Shown: in pieces, positions 63,119-64,000 of the stretch
Numbering within the stretch: position 1 is the stretch's first letter
Layout: every line of letters starts with the position of its first letter
Assembly: GCA_902775895.1 (NCBI GenBank)
Contig: CACYNO010000002.1
Coordinates: 170,915-234,914 of the forward strand
Direction of reading: 5' to 3'
Source: an uncultured Lachnospiraceae bacterium
GTDB lineage: Bacteria > Bacillota > Clostridia > Lachnospirales > Lachnospiraceae
DNA: 64,000 bases
The notes under the pieces: generated by a model
Told to the model about the DNA's origin: nothing
Databases searched by the model: none
The model's input: the letters and a program-made list of their open reading frames with translations, nothing else
Position numbers and translations under genes: made by a program

Positions 63119-64000
63119 ATGAAGACTATAGCAATATTTTCAATGATAGCTTCAGGCGCTACCACGGCATCGGTGGTGGTTACGGGAGTCGCTTCGGGGG
63201 ACGGCTTCAGGATTGCTGAAAAGTCATTTGTAAAGGAGATCATCGCAGAGACCAGGGTTCCTGAGGAACAGCTGCCGGATATACCGGAGATCAAGAATAA
63301 TTCTGCAGAGATCTTTATTGCAGGGGCTGAAGATGCGAGCGATTACGCAGAAATACCGACAGAGGATTTAGTTCCTGAAGTCGTGGAGGTGGCTGAAGCG
63401 ACAACAGATTCAGAAGAGACAGAGCCGACAGTTTATATGGCTCCTGCCTCTTCTTATGTTGCTTATGACCGGGAGCGTGCAACCACTTCGGATGAAAAGA
63501 AGGAAGAGGTGCATGTTGCTTATTACGAACCCACAGTGGATGATGATATTATAGATGCGGTGCTGGGTAATTATCAGGATGAAGAAGATGAAGATGGCGG
63601 ATATGTATATCCAATCGATGGCGATGATGATGAATCTGATGTAGGTGGTGCTTACGAGATCCCTGATGACGAGGATTCGGATGATGAGGATGATGATCCT
63701 GTCATAAAGGATCCTGAAAATAAGAAGGATCAGGAAGAAAAGCCTGTCGTGGAAGATCCTGAGGACAAGAAAGAGCAGGAAGAAAAGCCTGTCGCAGAAG
63801 ATCCTGAGGATAAGAAAGAGCAGGAAGAGAAGCCTGTCGCAGAAGATCCTGAGGACAAGAAAGAGCAGGAAGAAAAGCCTGTCGCAGAGGATCCTGAGGA
63901 TAAGAAAGAGCAGGAAGAAAAGCCTGTCGCAGAAGATCCTGAGGACAAGAAAGAGCAGGAAGAAAAGCCTGTCGCAGAAGATCCTGAGGACAAGAAAGAG
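63119..64000 (+). CDS. Acidic repeat-containing secreted protein (3' end outside window)
   Basis: Open frame from ATG 63119 to the right edge with no stop (294 codons visible). The N-terminus MKTIAIFSMIASGATTASVV looks like a secretion signal or anchor. Residues ~30-195 are strongly acidic (DDDESDV, DEDSDDEDDDP), followed by a 15-residue tandem repeat EDPEDKKEQEEKPVA. The acidic and Lys/Glu-Pro pattern is typical of extended surface stalks. I do not recognise a function. Ribosome binding site GGGG about 10 nt upstream. Confidence 0.75.
   Translation, partial: MKTIAIFSMIASGATTASVVVTGVASGDGFRIAEKSFVKEIIAETRVPEEQLPDIPEIKNNSAEIFIAGAEDASDYAEIPTEDLVPEVVEVAEATTDSEETEPTVYMAPASSYVAYDRERATTSDEKKEEVHVAYYEPTVDDDIIDAVLGNYQDEEDEDGGYVYPIDGDDDESDVGGAYEIPDDEDSDDEDDDPVIKDPENKKDQEEKPVVEDPEDKKEQEEKPVAEDPEDKKEQEEKPVAEDPEDKKEQEEKPVAEDPEDKKEQEEKPVAEDPEDKKEQEEKPVAEDPEDKKE
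63707..64000 (+). repeat. 45-bp in-frame tandem repeat, at least 6.5 copies
   Basis: Perfectly 45-nt-periodic units encoding EDPEDKKEQEEKPVA, continuing past the window edge. Units differ by a few synonymous changes (GAC/GAT, GAA/GAG); the first unit is the most divergent (KDPENKKDQEEKPVV). Likely length-variable by recombination or slippage. Confidence 0.9.

Noticed and set aside
63730-63993. Minus-strand frame made of SSGSSATGFSSCSF-type repeats
   Set aside because: It is the complement of the 45-bp tandem repeat of the plus-strand acidic protein, which has promoter, ribosome binding site and signal peptide.
63707-64000. CRISPR array
   Set aside because: Repeats are directly tandem with no unique spacers and stay in frame with a protein; no cas gene is present.

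Overview
The window looks like a chromosomal segment of a Gram-positive, strictly anaerobic Clostridia member, most likely a gut or rumen Lachnospiraceae. Pointers are sortase-anchored giant adhesins with an (S)xETGD-type sorting motif, an LTA-synthase-like enzyme, YfhO, MecA, PerR with a rubrerythrin, an [FeFe]-hydrogenase with its maturase HydF, strong AGGAGG-type ribosome binding sites, and gene neighbourhoods typical of Firmicutes (sua5 / LMW-phosphatase / rpiB / comEB). No tRNA, rRNA, CRISPR array, prophage or transposase gene was seen.

Layout. 1-13.1 kb: two cell-wall-anchored surface proteins, a >3,390-residue Cna-B/InlB-repeat giant whose start lies left of the window and an MBG-repeat protein, separated by a short leader with its own promoter, a 20-codon reading frame and a terminator-like hairpin. 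13.2-16.5 kb: a GMP synthase without its glutaminase domain; then on the minus strand murG, perR and rubrerythrin, with a palindromic operator at the rubrerythrin promoter. 16.5-21.9 kb: a plus-strand operon mtnN-pgi-murI-fliB-like-ywlG-trmH. 21.9-24 kb: two copies of a long palindromic intergenic repeat, mecA (minus) and a candidate small RNA. 24-28.5 kb: LTA-synthase-like protein, a GH18 protein and sua5. 28.7-32.6 kb: a degenerate LMW phosphatase, rpiB, comEB, an AtpI-like protein and a large extracytoplasmic protein of unknown function. 32.6-35.7 kb: a second kind of palindrome, then uvrA. 35.7-36.25 kb: two type I toxin-antitoxin modules in mirror image. 36.3-42.3 kb: nadE with a ruined glutaminase domain, yfhO, then on the minus strand an SDR gene and a queuosine-precursor transporter behind a preQ1-I riboswitch. 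42.4-47 kb: a solitary dnaK paralogue, aroC, tgt, yajC. 47.1-54 kb: leuB-ilvD-ilvB-serC-serA operon. 54.3-60.9 kb: a rubredoxin/GltB fusion divergent from a NuoF-tail/GltD fusion and an [FeFe]-hydrogenase, then hydF. 60.9-64 kb: a lipoprotein, a membrane protein and an acidic 15-residue-repeat protein cut by the window edge.

Connections. GuaA, NadE and the GltB-like protein all lack a working glutaminase module, which would fit an organism that uses free ammonia. The GltB-like, GltD-like and hydrogenase genes form a compact hydrogenase/glutamate-synthase locus. MurG, MurI, LtaS-like, YfhO, the membrane protein at 61.6 kb and the adhesins serve the cell envelope. PerR, rubrerythrin and the operator form an oxidative-stress unit. 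The queuosine transporter (riboswitch-controlled) and tgt belong to one pathway but lie 3 kb apart.

The most unusual content is non-coding: four copies of a ~190-265 bp palindrome whose two arms co-vary between copies, and the twin mirror-image toxin-antitoxin RNA modules. All assignments rest on reading motifs by eye; no database search was run.
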